A stretch of DNA of 32,192 nt from Accumulibacter sp. (GCF_023806565.1 NZ_JAMTDV010000040.1:1-32192), one strand, 5' to 3'; positions 8,382-16,670 are shown, counted from the first letter of the stretch. A program made the numbers and translations. Notes: generated from the sequence alone by a model not told the origin.

Positions 8382-9511
8382 CGATCAAATTTCCCGGAGA
8401 GCAGGCATCCCAGCACCTTGGTCAGCGTCGCGGTCACGCGTTCGATGTCGGAATCGTGCATCGCAGGAAACAGTGGCAGGGTCAATATGCGCGCGGCGAC
8501 CGATTCGGTGTGCGGCAGATGCGGAAGCGTCGACATCTGCCGGGCGTACAGGGACGTCCGATGAATTGCCGGGTAGTGTACGCCAAGGGCGATACCGCGC
8601 TCGCGCATCATTCGGATCAGTTCTCCCCGTTGCTCGGCGAGTTTGGCAGGCAGGAGGACCTGAAACATGTGCCAGTTGCCATGCTCGAAATCCGATGGCG
8701 GCAATTCCAGCGGCAGCCCGGCGAGACGCACAAAGTACTGGCGGGCCAACTCGCGCCGTCGCTCGTTGAACTGGTCGAGTCGCCTGAGCTGCCCGAGACC
8801 GATGGCGGCTGCAATATCCGTCAGATTCGCCTTGCCGCCCAGCAGATCGCAATCGTAGGTGCCGTCGGCGAAGCGGGTAACCCCCTGCAATCGCAGCTTT
8901 TCGAACTGACCGGCTTCCTCCTCCGAGTTCATCACCAGGCAGCCGCCTTCGCCGGTGGTCATGTTCTTGTTCGGATGAAAGCTGAACGCTACCAGATCAC
9001 CAAAGGAACCCAACTCCCGGCCACGCCAGCGAGCTCCCTGAGACTGCGCGGCATCCTCGATCACGCGCAAGCGATGTCGCCCCGCGAGTTCGTACAGTCG
9101 GTCGCGATCGACCGGAAAGCCGGCCAGGTCGACCGGAACGATGGCACGTGTGCGCGGGGTCACGACGGCATCGACCAGGTCGAGATCGATCAGCCGGGTT
9201 GTCGGGTCGATATCGACAAAGACGGGTGTGGCGCCGACGGCCAGAATCACGTTGGAGGTTGCCACCCAGCTCAGCGAGGTGGTGATCACTTCGTCGCCGG
9301 ACTGAATGCCAGCGATTCGCAGCGCCATCTCGAGGGCGGCAGTCGCCGAGTTGGCCAGGCGCACGGGCCGCCCTCCCGCGCGCAGTGACAGTGCCGCCTC
9401 GAGTTCGCGGCACTTCGGGCCGGTGGTCAGCCAACCGGAACGAAGGACGTCGGCGACCGCGGCGATGGTTTCGTCATCGATGTCCGGTCGCGTGAAAGGC
9501 AGGAACTCCAT
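8378..9511 (-). CDS. arnB: UDP-4-amino-4-deoxy-L-arabinose--oxoglutarate aminotransferase ArnB
   Basis: This 377-residue PLP enzyme of the DegT/DnrJ/EryC1 family has nearly the same length as E. coli ArnB (379). It converts UDP-4-keto-pentose to UDP-L-Ara4N with glutamate as amino donor. Visible motifs are the N-terminal FLPFTRPDIDDE, RSGWLTTGPK (24-33), EDAAQSQGA (152-160) with the PLP-ring aspartate, and SFHPNKNMTTGEGG (177-190), in which K182 is the Schiff-base lysine. Start ATG at 9511 begins 5 bp after the stop of the flippase-like gene. The Shine-Dalgarno is weak, so translation may be coupled. The longer open frame upstream is a shadow of the flippase gene. Confidence 0.94.
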   Translation of the reverse strand: MEFLPFTRPDIDDETIAAVADVLRSGWLTTGPKCRELEAALSLRAGGRPVRLANSATAALEMALRIAGIQSGDEVITTSLSWVATSNVILAVGATPVFVDIDPTTRLIDLDLVDAVVTPRTRAIVPVDLAGFPVDRDRLYELAGRHRLRVIEDAAQSQGARWRGRELGSFGDLVAFSFHPNKNMTTGEGGCLVMNSEEEAGQFEKLRLQGVTRFADGTYDCDLLGGKANLTDIAAAIGLGQLRRLDQFNERRRELARQYFVRLAGLPLELPPSDFEHGNWHMFQVLLPAKLAEQRGELIRMMRERGIALGVHYPAIHRTSLYARQMSTLPHLPHTESVAARILTLPLFPAMHDSDIERVTATLTKVLGCLLSGKFDR

Positions 9512-9516
9512 CGGCT

Positions 9517-9888
9517 TCAGCTTCGTGAAACGATTACGACACCAACAATGATCACGGCGATTCCGGTCAGTCTCTGGAGTCCGACGGCTTCGTCGAAGAG
9601 CAGCCAAGCGAGCCCGGCATTGACCACGTAGCCGATCGACAGCATCGGGTAGGCGATACTGACTTCGACGCGCGACAAGGCCAGGATCCAGACGACGACG
9701 CTCACCACGTAGCACGACAATCCACCCAGAATCGGCAGGTTCATGGCCATGGCACTGGCCACCGGCCAGGCGTTGCCGAGCGAAAAATCGAAATGCCCGA
9801 TCTGCCGCACCCCTGCCTTCAGCAGCAGTTGCGCGAAGGCGTTCAATAGGACGCCACACAGGATCAACGCGAATTCTCCTGCCTTCAT
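9517..9888 (-). CDS. ArnE/ArnF-like small EamA/SMR membrane protein, probable L-Ara4N-undecaprenol flippase
   Basis: This 123-residue protein has four hydrophobic helices (about 5-22, 45-70, 76-95 and 101-121), the plan of the small multidrug resistance/EamA half-transporters. Conserved SMR-like features are NAFAQLLLKAG near the start and ALSRVEVSIAYPMLSIGYV in the third helix. In enterobacteria ArnE and ArnF form a heterodimer that flips undecaprenyl-phosphate-L-Ara4N to the periplasmic face. Here only one such gene is present and it heads the operon, so a homodimer is the simple inference. It is the first arn gene, with its promoter expected in 9889-10254. I cannot tell ArnE from ArnF by sequence alone. 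Confidence 0.85.
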   Translation of the reverse strand: MKAGEFALILCGVLLNAFAQLLLKAGVRQIGHFDFSLGNAWPVASAMAMNLPILGGLSCYVVSVVVWILALSRVEVSIAYPMLSIGYVVNAGLAWLLFDEAVGLQRLTGIAVIIVGVVIVSRS

Positions 9889-10254
9889 GACCAGGTCACC
9901 GCCATGAACTGGAAATTCCGAAATCGGTTGGGAAGAGGTGGGATGGCCTGATCATGGGAGATAGGGAGCTCGTGCCGCACGCCAACCGGGACACCAACGT
10001 GGCTTGCAACCAACCCCGCTTCGCCGTCAGGCGCGCTGGCGACTCTTACCGTGGCGCGCACGGCAGCGCTGGTGGCAGCGCGCGGGAGGGCACGCGTGCT
10101 CGCTCTGCCAGAGTGATGCGATTTGTCGAGGCGAAGATCCAAGGGCCCGCGAAAGGGAGCGATAGTACCCAAGGCGGCCCAAATGTGCAACGGTGGCGCG
10201 CACCGTACAGGCCCGTCTTCGGGTACAATCTGCCAACGAAGTGATGGACTTGCG
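9889..10254. promoter_or_regulatory. Divergent intergenic region between the arn operon and ugd
   Basis: No gene is supported here; the two open frames have no protein character. The region should hold the promoters of both the arn operon (-) and UDP-glucose dehydrogenase (+). On the plus strand TACAAT at 10224-10229 is a fair -10 box 25 bp before the ugd ATG, without a convincing -35. I looked for the PmrA-type direct repeat of CTTAAT-like half-sites and for PhoP-type TGTTTA repeats, and saw neither. Control by the enterobacterial regulators is therefore not evident. Confidence 0.45.
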
Positions 10255-11595
10255 ATGAAAGTGACCATTTTTGGTTCAGGCTACGTCGGTCTGGTAACCG
10301 GAACCTGCCTTGCCGAAGTAGGCAACGACGTGCTCTGCGTCGATGTCGATCGCCAAAAGGTGGAGCGCCTGCAGAAGGGAGAGATACCCATCTACGAGCC
10401 GGGCCTCGAAGATCTCTTCCAACGACTCAGCGCCAATGGCCGCCTGACTTTCACCAACGATCCTGCGGAGGGAGTGGCGCACGGTCTGCTGCAGTTCATC
10501 GCCGTCGGCACGCCCCCCGATGAGGATGGTTCTGCCGACCTGCAGCACGTGCTCGACGTCGCCCGCCAGATCGGCCGACACATGGATCAGTTCCGCATCG
10601 TGGTGAACAAGTCGACGGTTCCGGCAGGCACCGCCGACAAGGTGCGCGAAGCGATCCGCGCAGCGTTGCGTGAGCGGGCTGTCGACATGCCGTTCGAGGT
10701 CGTCTCCAACCCCGAGTTCCTCAAGGAGGGGGCTGCGGTCGAGGACTTCATGCGGCCGGACCGCATCGTCCTCGGCGTCGATCCGCCGTCGCGTGCGCTC
10801 GAAACCCTGCGGCGTCTGTACGCGCCATTCAACCGCGATCACGAATGCCTGGTGGTGATGGACGTGCGCTCGGCGGAATTGACCAAGTATGCCGCCAACG
10901 CCATGCTGGCGAGCCGCATCAGCGTGATGAACGAACTCGCCAATCTCGCCGAGCGTCTTGGCGCCGACATCGAACAGATTCGCGTCGGCATCGGTGCCGA
11001 CCCGCGTATCGGCTACCAGTTCATTTATGCCGGTTGCGGCTATGGCGGGTCGTGTTTCCCGAAGGACGTCAATGCCCTGGTGCGCGCCGCGCAGGCCAGC
11101 GGCTATCAGCCCGAACTGCTGCTGGCCGTCGAAGCGGTCAATCAGCGGCAGAAACAGGTCCTCTTCGACAAGATTCACAAGCACTTCGGCGGCGATCTGC
11201 GGGGCCGCTGTTTCGCGCTGTGGGGGCTGGCGTTCAAGCCCAAGACGGACGACATGCGTGAAGCTCCCAGTCGGGTCCTGATGGAAGCACTCTGGGCAGC
11301 CGGCGCCAGCGTCCAGGCCTACGATCCAGCGGCGATGCCCGAAGCCCGTCGCCTGTACGGCGATCGTTCCGACCTGCGCTTCTGCGAGCGTCCCGCGCAA
11401 GCACTGCAGGGCGCCGATGCGCTGGTCATCGTCACCGAGTGGAGTGTGTTCCGCAGCCCGGACTTCGAGGTGATCAAGGCCAAGTTGAGAAACCCCGTCA
11501 TTTTCGACGGCCGCAATCTGTACGATCCCGTCGCGCTTCAGGAAATGGGCTTTGCCTATTATCCGATCGGGCGCAAGGCAGGGGCCGCCGGCTGA
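10255..11595 (+). CDS. ugd: UDP-glucose 6-dehydrogenase
   Basis: This 446-residue enzyme performs the two-step NAD+-dependent oxidation of UDP-glucose to UDP-glucuronate. Visible features are the N-terminal Rossmann motif GSGYVG (7-12), [12 protein letters not shown] (148-159), the TKYAANA segment with catalytic-site K211, and YGGSCFPKD (263-271) with the thiohemiacetal-forming C267. The C-terminal UDP-binding domain includes [10 protein letters not shown] and VTEWSVF. Length fits the bacterial family. ATG at 10255 gives the canonical [14 protein letters not shown] start; in-frame codons upstream reach into the promoter. It is divergent from the arn operon, and its product is the substrate of the UDP-4-keto-pentose synthase encoded there. 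UDP-glucuronate may also feed exopolysaccharide synthesis. Confidence 0.96.
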   Translation: MKVTIFGSGYVGLVTGTCLAEVGNDVLCVDVDRQKVERLQKGEIPIYEPGLEDLFQRLSANGRLTFTNDPAEGVAHGLLQFIAVGTPPDEDGSADLQHVLDVARQIGRHMDQFRIVVNKSTVPAGTADKVREAIRAALRERAVDMPFEVVSNPEFLKEGAAVEDFMRPDRIVLGVDPPSRALETLRRLYAPFNRDHECLVVMDVRSAELTKYAANAMLASRISVMNELANLAERLGADIEQIRVGIGADPRIGYQFIYAGCGYGGSCFPKDVNALVRAAQASGYQPELLLAVEAVNQRQKQVLFDKIHKHFGGDLRGRCFALWGLAFKPKTDDMREAPSRVLMEALWAAGASVQAYDPAAMPEARRLYGDRSDLRFCERPAQALQGADALVIVTEWSVFRSPDFEVIKAKLRNPVIFDGRNLYDPVALQEMGFAYYPIGRKAGAAG

Positions 11596-11665
11596 TTCGG
11601 ACGACTGCCGGTAGCTCGCCGCCCGCCGACACCCGACCAGCGCCGACGCTATCCTCCTCGCCGCC

Positions 11666-12406
11666 ATGATCGACCGCCCGTCGCCCGTGCCCGCAAGCAG
11701 TGCAGCTTGCTGCCCGAGCTGCCAGGCGCCGATGGCGATTCACCGCTTTGAGCGCCAACTGAACGGCCTGGTGACGCTCGACATCTGTTTCCCCTGCCAG
11801 GGCATCTGGTTTGACGAATACGAGAGCGCGCAACTGGCGCCGGCCGGTGTCCTCGATCTGTTCGGCCTGCTCCACGAGCACCATGCCGACCTCCGCCAGC
11901 CCTGGCCCGGCGTCCTGCGCTGCCCGCGTTGCCGCGAGACACTGCTCGCCTGCCTCGACAGCACGCGTGCCGGGCGTTTTGCCTACAGCCGCTGTCCACA
12001 AAGGCACGGGCGTTTCAGCGCCTTCGCCGCGTTCATGATCGAAAAGGGCTTCGTTCGCCAACTCAACGGCAGCGAAGTCGAGGAACTGGCGCGCAAGGTG
12101 CAGACCATCCGTTGCGCTGGTTGCGGCGCTCCGGTCGACATCCGTCGGGACAGCGTCTGCGGTCATTGCCGCTCGCCGATCGTCATTCTCGACCACGGCG
12201 CCGTGCAGGCCGCACTCGACGACTTCGGCCGCAAGGCGAGCAGTCAGCAACACATCGACCCGAATGCCGTCGCCGATGCGCTGATTGCCAACGAGCGTGC
12301 CCGATCGCTGGCGAAGCGGGAAGAGCGCAAGGGCCTGCTCGACGCCGACCTCGGCGACCTCGTGCTCGGAGGAATCGAGAGCGTGCTGCATCTGCTGAAA
12401 AGGTAG
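11666..12406 (+). CDS. Triple zinc-ribbon protein (TFIIB-type zf domain), function unknown
   Basis: This 246-residue soluble protein has three cysteine clusters. Ribbon 1 (C16, C19, C41, C44) has the CPSC...CFPCQGIWFDEYE pattern of the bacterial zf-TFIIB family. Ribbon 2 is C86, C89, C110 and probably H114. Ribbon 3 is C150, C153, C165, C168 (CAGCGAPVDIR...CGHC). A charged helical tail follows (about 210-246: RARSLAKREERKG...). No catalytic domain is recognisable. Such proteins are often annotated only as zinc-ribbon proteins; nucleic-acid or protein binding is a guess. The ATG at 11666 has no clear Shine-Dalgarno, but the first cysteine pair lies just after it, so the true start cannot be much later. 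It lies 70 bp after ugd on the same strand. Confidence 0.8.
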   Translation: MIDRPSPVPASSAACCPSCQAPMAIHRFERQLNGLVTLDICFPCQGIWFDEYESAQLAPAGVLDLFGLLHEHHADLRQPWPGVLRCPRCRETLLACLDSTRAGRFAYSRCPQRHGRFSAFAAFMIEKGFVRQLNGSEVEELARKVQTIRCAGCGAPVDIRRDSVCGHCRSPIVILDHGAVQAALDDFGRKASSQQHIDPNAVADALIANERARSLAKREERKGLLDADLGDLVLGGIESVLHLLKR

Positions 12407-12861
12407 ATGGTCGAGTCGCGCGGCGGTTAAGTGGTCGTGATTCGCATCGAGGGCGGGCCGTAGTCGCGGCTCTGGCCGCCGTCCGTGGCATGGTCCCAGG
12501 AGTTTGACGCCGACTTGCTCGTGCCTGCGCGGGCGCGAATCCCAATCCATGATCGGACGGGTCTCCAGTCCCCCTGCGCGGTAATGACGTACTCTGTGAC
12601 CGCGACAAGAATCAATTTTTTCGATCCATTCCTGGCCGAACAACAAGGCAAGGACGACAAACCGGCGAAGCCTCGATGTCTGGTGAGTGGCCGCGCAAAC
12701 TGCCGCAGAGCCTCACGAATACGTGCATTCGTGAGGATGGACGACTCTCGGAGGAAGCGGAAAAAGCTGGTGCGAGCAGATTGTCGCAATTTTTTACAGT
12801 GTGAGCTGTCTGGCTGCACCCACCCGGCGATATATATAACATTTCAATCAGTTGCGAGTCA
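12407..12861. other. Long non-coding region upstream of the PEP-CTERM gene
   Basis: About 455 bp with no gene I can support; open frames here are short or compositionally odd. It contains a strong inverted repeat (12711-12736), a short palindromic ATTGTCGCAAT at about 12779-12789 followed by T6, and an AT-rich tract (ATATATATAAC at about 12832-12842) just upstream of the -24/-12 promoter. Such an AT-rich stretch between an upstream site and a sigma-54 promoter is where a bend or IHF site would lie. Confidence 0.4.
12711..12736. promoter_or_regulatory. Perfect 10-bp inverted repeat, candidate activator-binding site
   Basis: CCTCACGAAT (12711-12720) and ATTCGTGAGG (12727-12736) are exact reverse complements around a 6-nt centre. 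There is no T-run after it, so it is not an obvious terminator. It is centred about 165 bp upstream of the start site predicted from the -24/-12 element. That is within the usual range for binding of a sigma-54 enhancer-binding protein such as the PrsR-type regulators of PEP-CTERM genes. The link to PrsR is inference. Confidence 0.45.
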
Positions 12862-12877
12862 TGGCATAAAGTGTGCT
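12862..12877 (+). promoter_or_regulatory. Sigma-54 (-24/-12) promoter of the PEP-CTERM gene
   Basis: TGGCATAAAGTGTGCT matches the consensus TGGCACRNNNNTTGCW at all but two fixed positions. The invariant GG and GC are separated by the required 10 nt. Transcription would start near 12888, leaving a leader of about 74 nt before the ATG at 12962. PEP-CTERM genes are known in Zoogloea and relatives to be driven by RpoN with the PrsK/PrsR two-component system, which agrees with this call. Confidence 0.7.
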
Positions 12878-12961
12878 TATGTTGATGGGGGGCTATCAGC
12901 CGATGGCCTATCGGTTCCGCAAACACCGTTCATCACATCCACTTTTCGAAAGGATTTTTCA

Positions 12962-13558
12962 ATGATTCGCACTCCCTCCCTCCGGTCGATCTCTCTTGCC
13001 CTGGGGCTCGCTTTCGCCGGTGTTGCCGGCTCCGCCGGCGCGGCCGTGATCAATGGCCCGGCTCTAACTCTTGCTGGCTCCGGCTGGGTTTACACCGGTA
13101 TCGAGTTCAGCGCCGTGACCAACTCAATTCTGACCAGTTTTAGTTATGCCAATCAGGGTCAGGCCGACACGGTCATTCTGACAGACAGCGTCGGCAACAT
13201 CCTCCACTCGGTCAATACCCCGGCCAGCGTGACCCCCGACGTGGAGAACGTCAACTGGGCCTTGACTGCCGGCCAGACCTATTTCCTCCTCCAGACCGTG
13301 GCGTCGAACGAACTGTACGCGTCTTTCAATCAGGCGTTGCCCTCGAATTCCGACATTTCGATCGTGGTCAGCGGCACCTTCGCTATGACCCTTTCCGACG
13401 CAGTGGCCGCGTCCAATTTCGGCGCCAATGAGTACTGGGCAGCCTTCAACGACATTACGACCACTTCTGGCAATGTGCCTGAGCCGCTTTCCCTGGCGCT
13501 GGTGGGGCTCAGCCTGGCCGGTTTGGGTTATCAGCAACGCAAGCGGCGTGCTGTCTGA
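12962..13558 (+). CDS. PEP-CTERM sorting-domain protein, exported
   Basis: This 198-residue protein has a signal peptide (1 to about 27, ending AGSAGA), a beta-rich extracellular domain and a C-terminal PEP-CTERM sorting signal: VPEP at 172-175, a hydrophobic helix 176-190 and the basic end QQRKRR (191-196). Such signals are processed by exosortase (EpsH/XrtA), and the proteins are tied to exopolysaccharide and floc formation. The central part (about 40-165) has no family I recognise; segments such as TDSVGNILHSV and LTAGQTYFLLQT suggest a beta-sandwich binding domain. AAAGGA at 12949-12954 is 7 nt before the ATG. The frame is open further upstream but across the promoter. Neither exosortase nor PrsK/PrsR is encoded in the window. 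Confidence 0.9.
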   Translation: MIRTPSLRSISLALGLAFAGVAGSAGAAVINGPALTLAGSGWVYTGIEFSAVTNSILTSFSYANQGQADTVILTDSVGNILHSVNTPASVTPDVENVNWALTAGQTYFLLQTVASNELYASFNQALPSNSDISIVVSGTFAMTLSDAVAASNFGANEYWAAFNDITTTSGNVPEPLSLALVGLSLAGLGYQQRKRRAV

Positions 13559-13578
13559 GGCTCTGCCGTATGGCATCC

Positions 13579-13604
13579 GGCCCCGTGTCGGCGGGGCCCG
13601 TTTT
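13579..13604 (+). terminator. Rho-independent terminator after the PEP-CTERM gene
   Basis: A 7-bp GC-only stem (GGCCCCG at 13579-13585, CGGGGCC at 13592-13598, 6-nt loop) is followed by CG and TTTT, starting 20 bp after the stop codon. The T-run is short but position and stem support termination. Confidence 0.7.
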
Positions 13605-13896
13605 GCTTTCGGACAAGTGCTGTCGGCAAACCCGAATGCGAGGGCATTGGAGTCAGTCCTCAAGGCCAAGGACGCGATGCCATAGTCGGCCGACCGGAGG
13701 AGCTGTTCGAGACTCTCGGTCTGCGCGTGCCCGCCGGTAGATGCGCGTAATGCTGATTCACGGCCAGCGAGTTGCGGTGAGTTGCGTATAGACAGGCACT
13801 TGGCCGTTCCTGCGTCAAACTTGGGGCGTCGGGATAACGGTGCCGGTGTGGTCACGGTGCCGCCGGCGACCTGCCCGCAGGTGCTACACTTGCCGC
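13605..13896. other. Intergenic region without a supported gene
   Basis: I see no gene or clear repeat in this stretch between the terminator and the next small gene. A TACACT at 13884-13889 lies only 7 bp before the next ATG, too close for a normal leader. Confidence 0.4.
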
Positions 13897-14277
13897 ATGC
13901 GTACCCTGCTTGCCGTCCTGTTCGCTTCACTGGCGGTCGATGCCGCTGCAGGTGGTTTCGTCGTCGGCGAGTTGCCACTGGGGCCGGCACCGTTCGGGTG
14001 GACGGTGCCGCCGCCGTCGATTCTTTACGACTCGTTGAGTCATTGTCTGGGTCCGCTGGGCTGTCCGGACTACGAACAGTTCAGGCGCTTCCTCGATCGC
14101 TACGAGCGCAACTACGGCCAGCGCGTCACTTCCGATCAGCCGGCGGCGCTGACCAGGCTGGCGACGCCGCGCGACGTGCCGCCGACGCCGGAAGCGCAGA
14201 TCCAGCCGCGTTACCGTGGCGCGAGCCAAATCCGGGCGGAGTTCGCGCAGACCGGCAAGCCGGTCGATCGCCAGTGA
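13897..14277 (+). CDS. Small secreted protein, unknown function
   Basis: This 126-residue product begins with a convincing signal peptide (MRTLLAVLFASLAVDAAA, residues 1-18). The mature part is short and Pro-rich, with two cysteines in SHCLGPLGCPDY that could form a disulphide and a charged helical stretch RRFLDRYERNYGQRV. I recognise no family. The start at 13897 is preferred because it places the signal peptide at the very N-terminus; an in-frame ATG at 13840 would add an Arg/Cys-rich segment. It is 34 bp upstream of the nucleoside transporter gene on the same strand. Codon use looks like that of its neighbours, so it is probably a real gene. Confidence 0.6.
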   Translation: MRTLLAVLFASLAVDAAAGGFVVGELPLGPAPFGWTVPPPSILYDSLSHCLGPLGCPDYEQFRRFLDRYERNYGQRVTSDQPAALTRLATPRDVPPTPEAQIQPRYRGASQIRAEFAQTGKPVDRQ

Positions 14278-14311
14278 TCGCACGGCGGCTCGTGCCCTTG
14301 CGGCGGGCAGG

Positions 14312-15559
14312 ATGAACCCGCTGCTGCAGGCAGTAGTCGGCTATTTCCTGTTGCTCGTCCTGGCCTGGACGGTCTCCTCGCGACGCAGCGCCATCCCCTG
14401 GCGGACGGTGCTCGCCGGCATCGCGCTGCAATGGATGCTGGCGCTGCTGATCTTCCGCCTGCCGGGCGTTCGCGAGATCTTCGCGGCGTGCAACGACGCC
14501 TTGCTGGCGATCGCCGTGGCGACCCGCGAAGGAACCAAACTCGTTTTCGGTTTCCTTGGCGGAGCCTCGCTGCCCTACGCCGAAAACGCTCCCGGAGCCA
14601 GCTTCGTCCTGGCGTTTCAGGCCTTGCCGGTGGTCCTGGTGATGAGCGCGCTGTCGGCCCTGCTCTATCACTGGCGAGTGCTGCCGCTGCTCGTGCAGGG
14701 CTTTTCGCTGCTGCTTGAAAGAACGCTCGGGGTCGGCGGTGCGGTCGGCATGTCCACCGCGGCCAACGTCTTCGTCGGGATGATCGAAGCGCCATTGCTG
14801 ATCCGCCCGTACCTGGCCAGCGTCGATCGTGGCGAGATGTTCATCATTCTCACCGGCGGCATGGCCGGCGTCGCCGGTACGGTCATGGCCCTCTACGCCA
14901 GCATTCTCGGCCCGGTCGTCCCGGACGCGCTGGGTCACATCCTCGCTGCGTCGTTCATCAGCGCGCCGGCGGCGATCGTTTTTGCCGTGATCATGGAGCC
15001 GCCGGCGGGGCCGCCAACCGGGCGCCACCTCGACCTGCCACGCACCGACAGCAGCAGCATGGAGGCGGTCACTCGCGGGACCGGCGAGGGAGTGAGCCTG
15101 CTGATCAACATCGTCGCCATGCTGATCGTACTGGTGGCGCTGGTCAGTCTCGCCAATCAGGCGCTCGGCTTGCTGCCGGGCGTCGACGGCGCGCCGCTGT
15201 CGCTGCAGCGTCTGCTCGGCTGGCTGATGGCGCCGGTAGCCTGGATGGCTGGCGTTCCCTGGGGCGAATGCGCCGTTGCCGGCGCCCTGCTGGGAACGAA
15301 GACGGTGCTCAACGAACTGCTGGCCTACCTCGACATGGCGCAGCTTCCGCCGGCGGCACTTGCGCCGCGCAGCCGGATCATCATGACCTACGCCCTGTGC
15401 GGCTTCGCCAATCTCGGCAGCCTCGGAATCCTGCTCGGTGGCATGTGCGCGATCGCGCCGCAGCGTCGCTCGGAACTCGTCGAACTGGGTCCCTTGACGC
15501 TGATTTCGGGCACCCTGGCGACTCTTTCCTGCGGCAGCATGGTCGCGATGTGGCTGTGA
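14312..15559 (+). CDS. Concentrative nucleoside transporter (CNT/NupC family) with altered base-binding motif
   Basis: This 415-residue, highly hydrophobic protein has the CNT plan: N-terminal helices, a gate/nucleoside-recognition domain and a second transport domain. Family landmarks are GVGGAVGMSTAANVFVG (140-156), EAPLLIRPYL (159-168), TGGMAGVAGTVMA (181-193), GTKTVLNELLAYL (328-340) and YALCGFANLGS (360-370). In the Vibrio CNT structure, Gly-Gln-Thr-Glu contacts the nucleobase; here the matching residues read G156-M157-I158-E159. The ribose-contacting Glu (E335 in NEL) and Asn (N367) are kept. It should couple solute uptake to Na+ or H+, but the substrate may differ from pyrimidine nucleosides. 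The Shine-Dalgarno before ATG 14312 is weak; an upstream in-frame ATG (14216) lies inside the preceding gene. Confidence 0.87.
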   Translation: MNPLLQAVVGYFLLLVLAWTVSSRRSAIPWRTVLAGIALQWMLALLIFRLPGVREIFAACNDALLAIAVATREGTKLVFGFLGGASLPYAENAPGASFVLAFQALPVVLVMSALSALLYHWRVLPLLVQGFSLLLERTLGVGGAVGMSTAANVFVGMIEAPLLIRPYLASVDRGEMFIILTGGMAGVAGTVMALYASILGPVVPDALGHILAASFISAPAAIVFAVIMEPPAGPPTGRHLDLPRTDSSSMEAVTRGTGEGVSLLINIVAMLIVLVALVSLANQALGLLPGVDGAPLSLQRLLGWLMAPVAWMAGVPWGECAVAGALLGTKTVLNELLAYLDMAQLPPAALAPRSRIIMTYALCGFANLGSLGILLGGMCAIAPQRRSELVELGPLTLISGTLATLSCGSMVAMWL

Positions 15560-15635
15560 GCAAGCTGCACGTCCCCACCGTACGTCGGGATTCCGCGTGC
15601 GGCGCTTTGCTGCTGCTGCCGCGGCGGGTCGCCAT

Positions 15636-16670
15636 TCAGGCCTGCCCGCTGACTCCGGCGGATTCGAAACTGGCCATTTCGTCCAGGAACGCGACGGCGG
15701 CGCGGACCAGTGGCCAGGCGAGCGCGGCGCCGGTGCCCTCGCCGAGGCGGAGATCGAGGTCGAGCAGTGGTCTCGCCTGCAGCGCGCGCAGTTGCGCGAG
15801 ATGGCCGGGTTCGGCCGAGCGGTGGCAGAACACGCAATAGTCGGTGATCGCCGGTGCGATGCGGGCGGCGACGAGCAGCGCCGAGGTGACGATGAAGCCG
15901 TCGATCAGCAGCACCATTCGACGCTCGGCGCCGGCGAGCAGCGCGGCACAGAGCATCGCGATCTCGAAACCGCCGAACTCGGCGAGTGCGACGAGGGCGT
16001 CGGCGTCCGCAGGTAGGGCCGCGCGCGCAACGGCTTTCGCGAGCAGTGCCCGTTTGCGCGCCAGTCCCGTGTCGTCCAGTCCGGTGCCGCGTCCGACACA
16101 GTCGGCGAGAGGCGTTCCGGTGAGGTGATGGGTGAGCAGCGAAGCCGCGGCGGTGTTGCCGATTCCCATCTCGCCAAAGCCGATCACGCGGCAGCCGTCC
16201 TCGGCGAGCCGCCGGACCAGATCCGCGCCACGGGTCAGCGCCGCATCGCGCTCGGCGGCGCTCATCGCCGCCTGTTCGAGGTAGTTGCGCGTGCCAAAGG
16301 CGATCTTGGCATCGATCAGTCCGTCGCGACTGCCAAAGTCGTGGGCGACGCCGGCGTCGATCACGCGCAGCCGCAGCCCATTGTGGCGGGCAAAGACATT
16401 GATCGCCGCGCCGCCGGCGAGAAAGTTCTCGACCATCTGCCAGGTCACTTCCTGCGGGTACGCGGAAACGCCGGCGCGCGCCGCGCCGTGGTCACCGGCG
16501 AAGACCAGCAGATGCGGGTGGTCGAGGCGCGGCGTCAGCGACTGCTGGATCTGACCGATCTGCAACGCCAAGCGTTCGAGTTGGCCGAGCGAACCGGGTG
16601 GCTTGGTCTTGCCGTCGATGCGGGCCTGCAGGCCGGGGACGGGCGAGGTGGGCGAAATGGAAAAATGCAT
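15636..16670 (-). CDS. cobT: Nicotinate-nucleotide--dimethylbenzimidazole phosphoribosyltransferase CobT
   Basis: This 344-residue enzyme (Salmonella CobT 356) makes alpha-ribazole 5'-phosphate from the lower-ligand base and nicotinate mononucleotide, part of nucleotide-loop assembly of cobalamin. Recognisable stretches are [16 protein letters not shown] near the N-terminus, [50 protein letters not shown] and, close to the C-terminus, [15 protein letters not shown] with the catalytic glutamate. ATG at 16670 gives MHFSIS; the frame stays open to 17159, but that part is the shadow of cobU. It is divergent from cobU with a 67-bp gap. No cobalamin riboswitch is visible in that gap. Confidence 0.95.
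   Translation of the reverse strand: MHFSISPTSPVPGLQARIDGKTKPPGSLGQLERLALQIGQIQQSLTPRLDHPHLLVFAGDHGAARAGVSAYPQEVTWQMVENFLAGGAAINVFARHNGLRLRVIDAGVAHDFGSRDGLIDAKIAFGTRNYLEQAAMSAAERDAALTRGADLVRRLAEDGCRVIGFGEMGIGNTAAASLLTHHLTGTPLADCVGRGTGLDDTGLARKRALLAKAVARAALPADADALVALAEFGGFEIAMLCAALLAGAERRMVLLIDGFIVTSALLVAARIAPAITDYCVFCHRSAEPGHLAQLRALQARPLLDLDLRLGEGTGAALAWPLVRAAVAFLDEMASFESAGVSGQA

Noticed and set aside
10276-11667. A 463-codon minus-strand frame
   Set aside because: Antisense to UDP-glucose dehydrogenase, which is unmistakable.
12427-12819. A minus-strand frame of 130 codons upstream of the PEP-CTERM gene
   Set aside because: It overlaps the regulatory region, has no ribosome-binding site and no recognisable domain; at most a decayed fragment.
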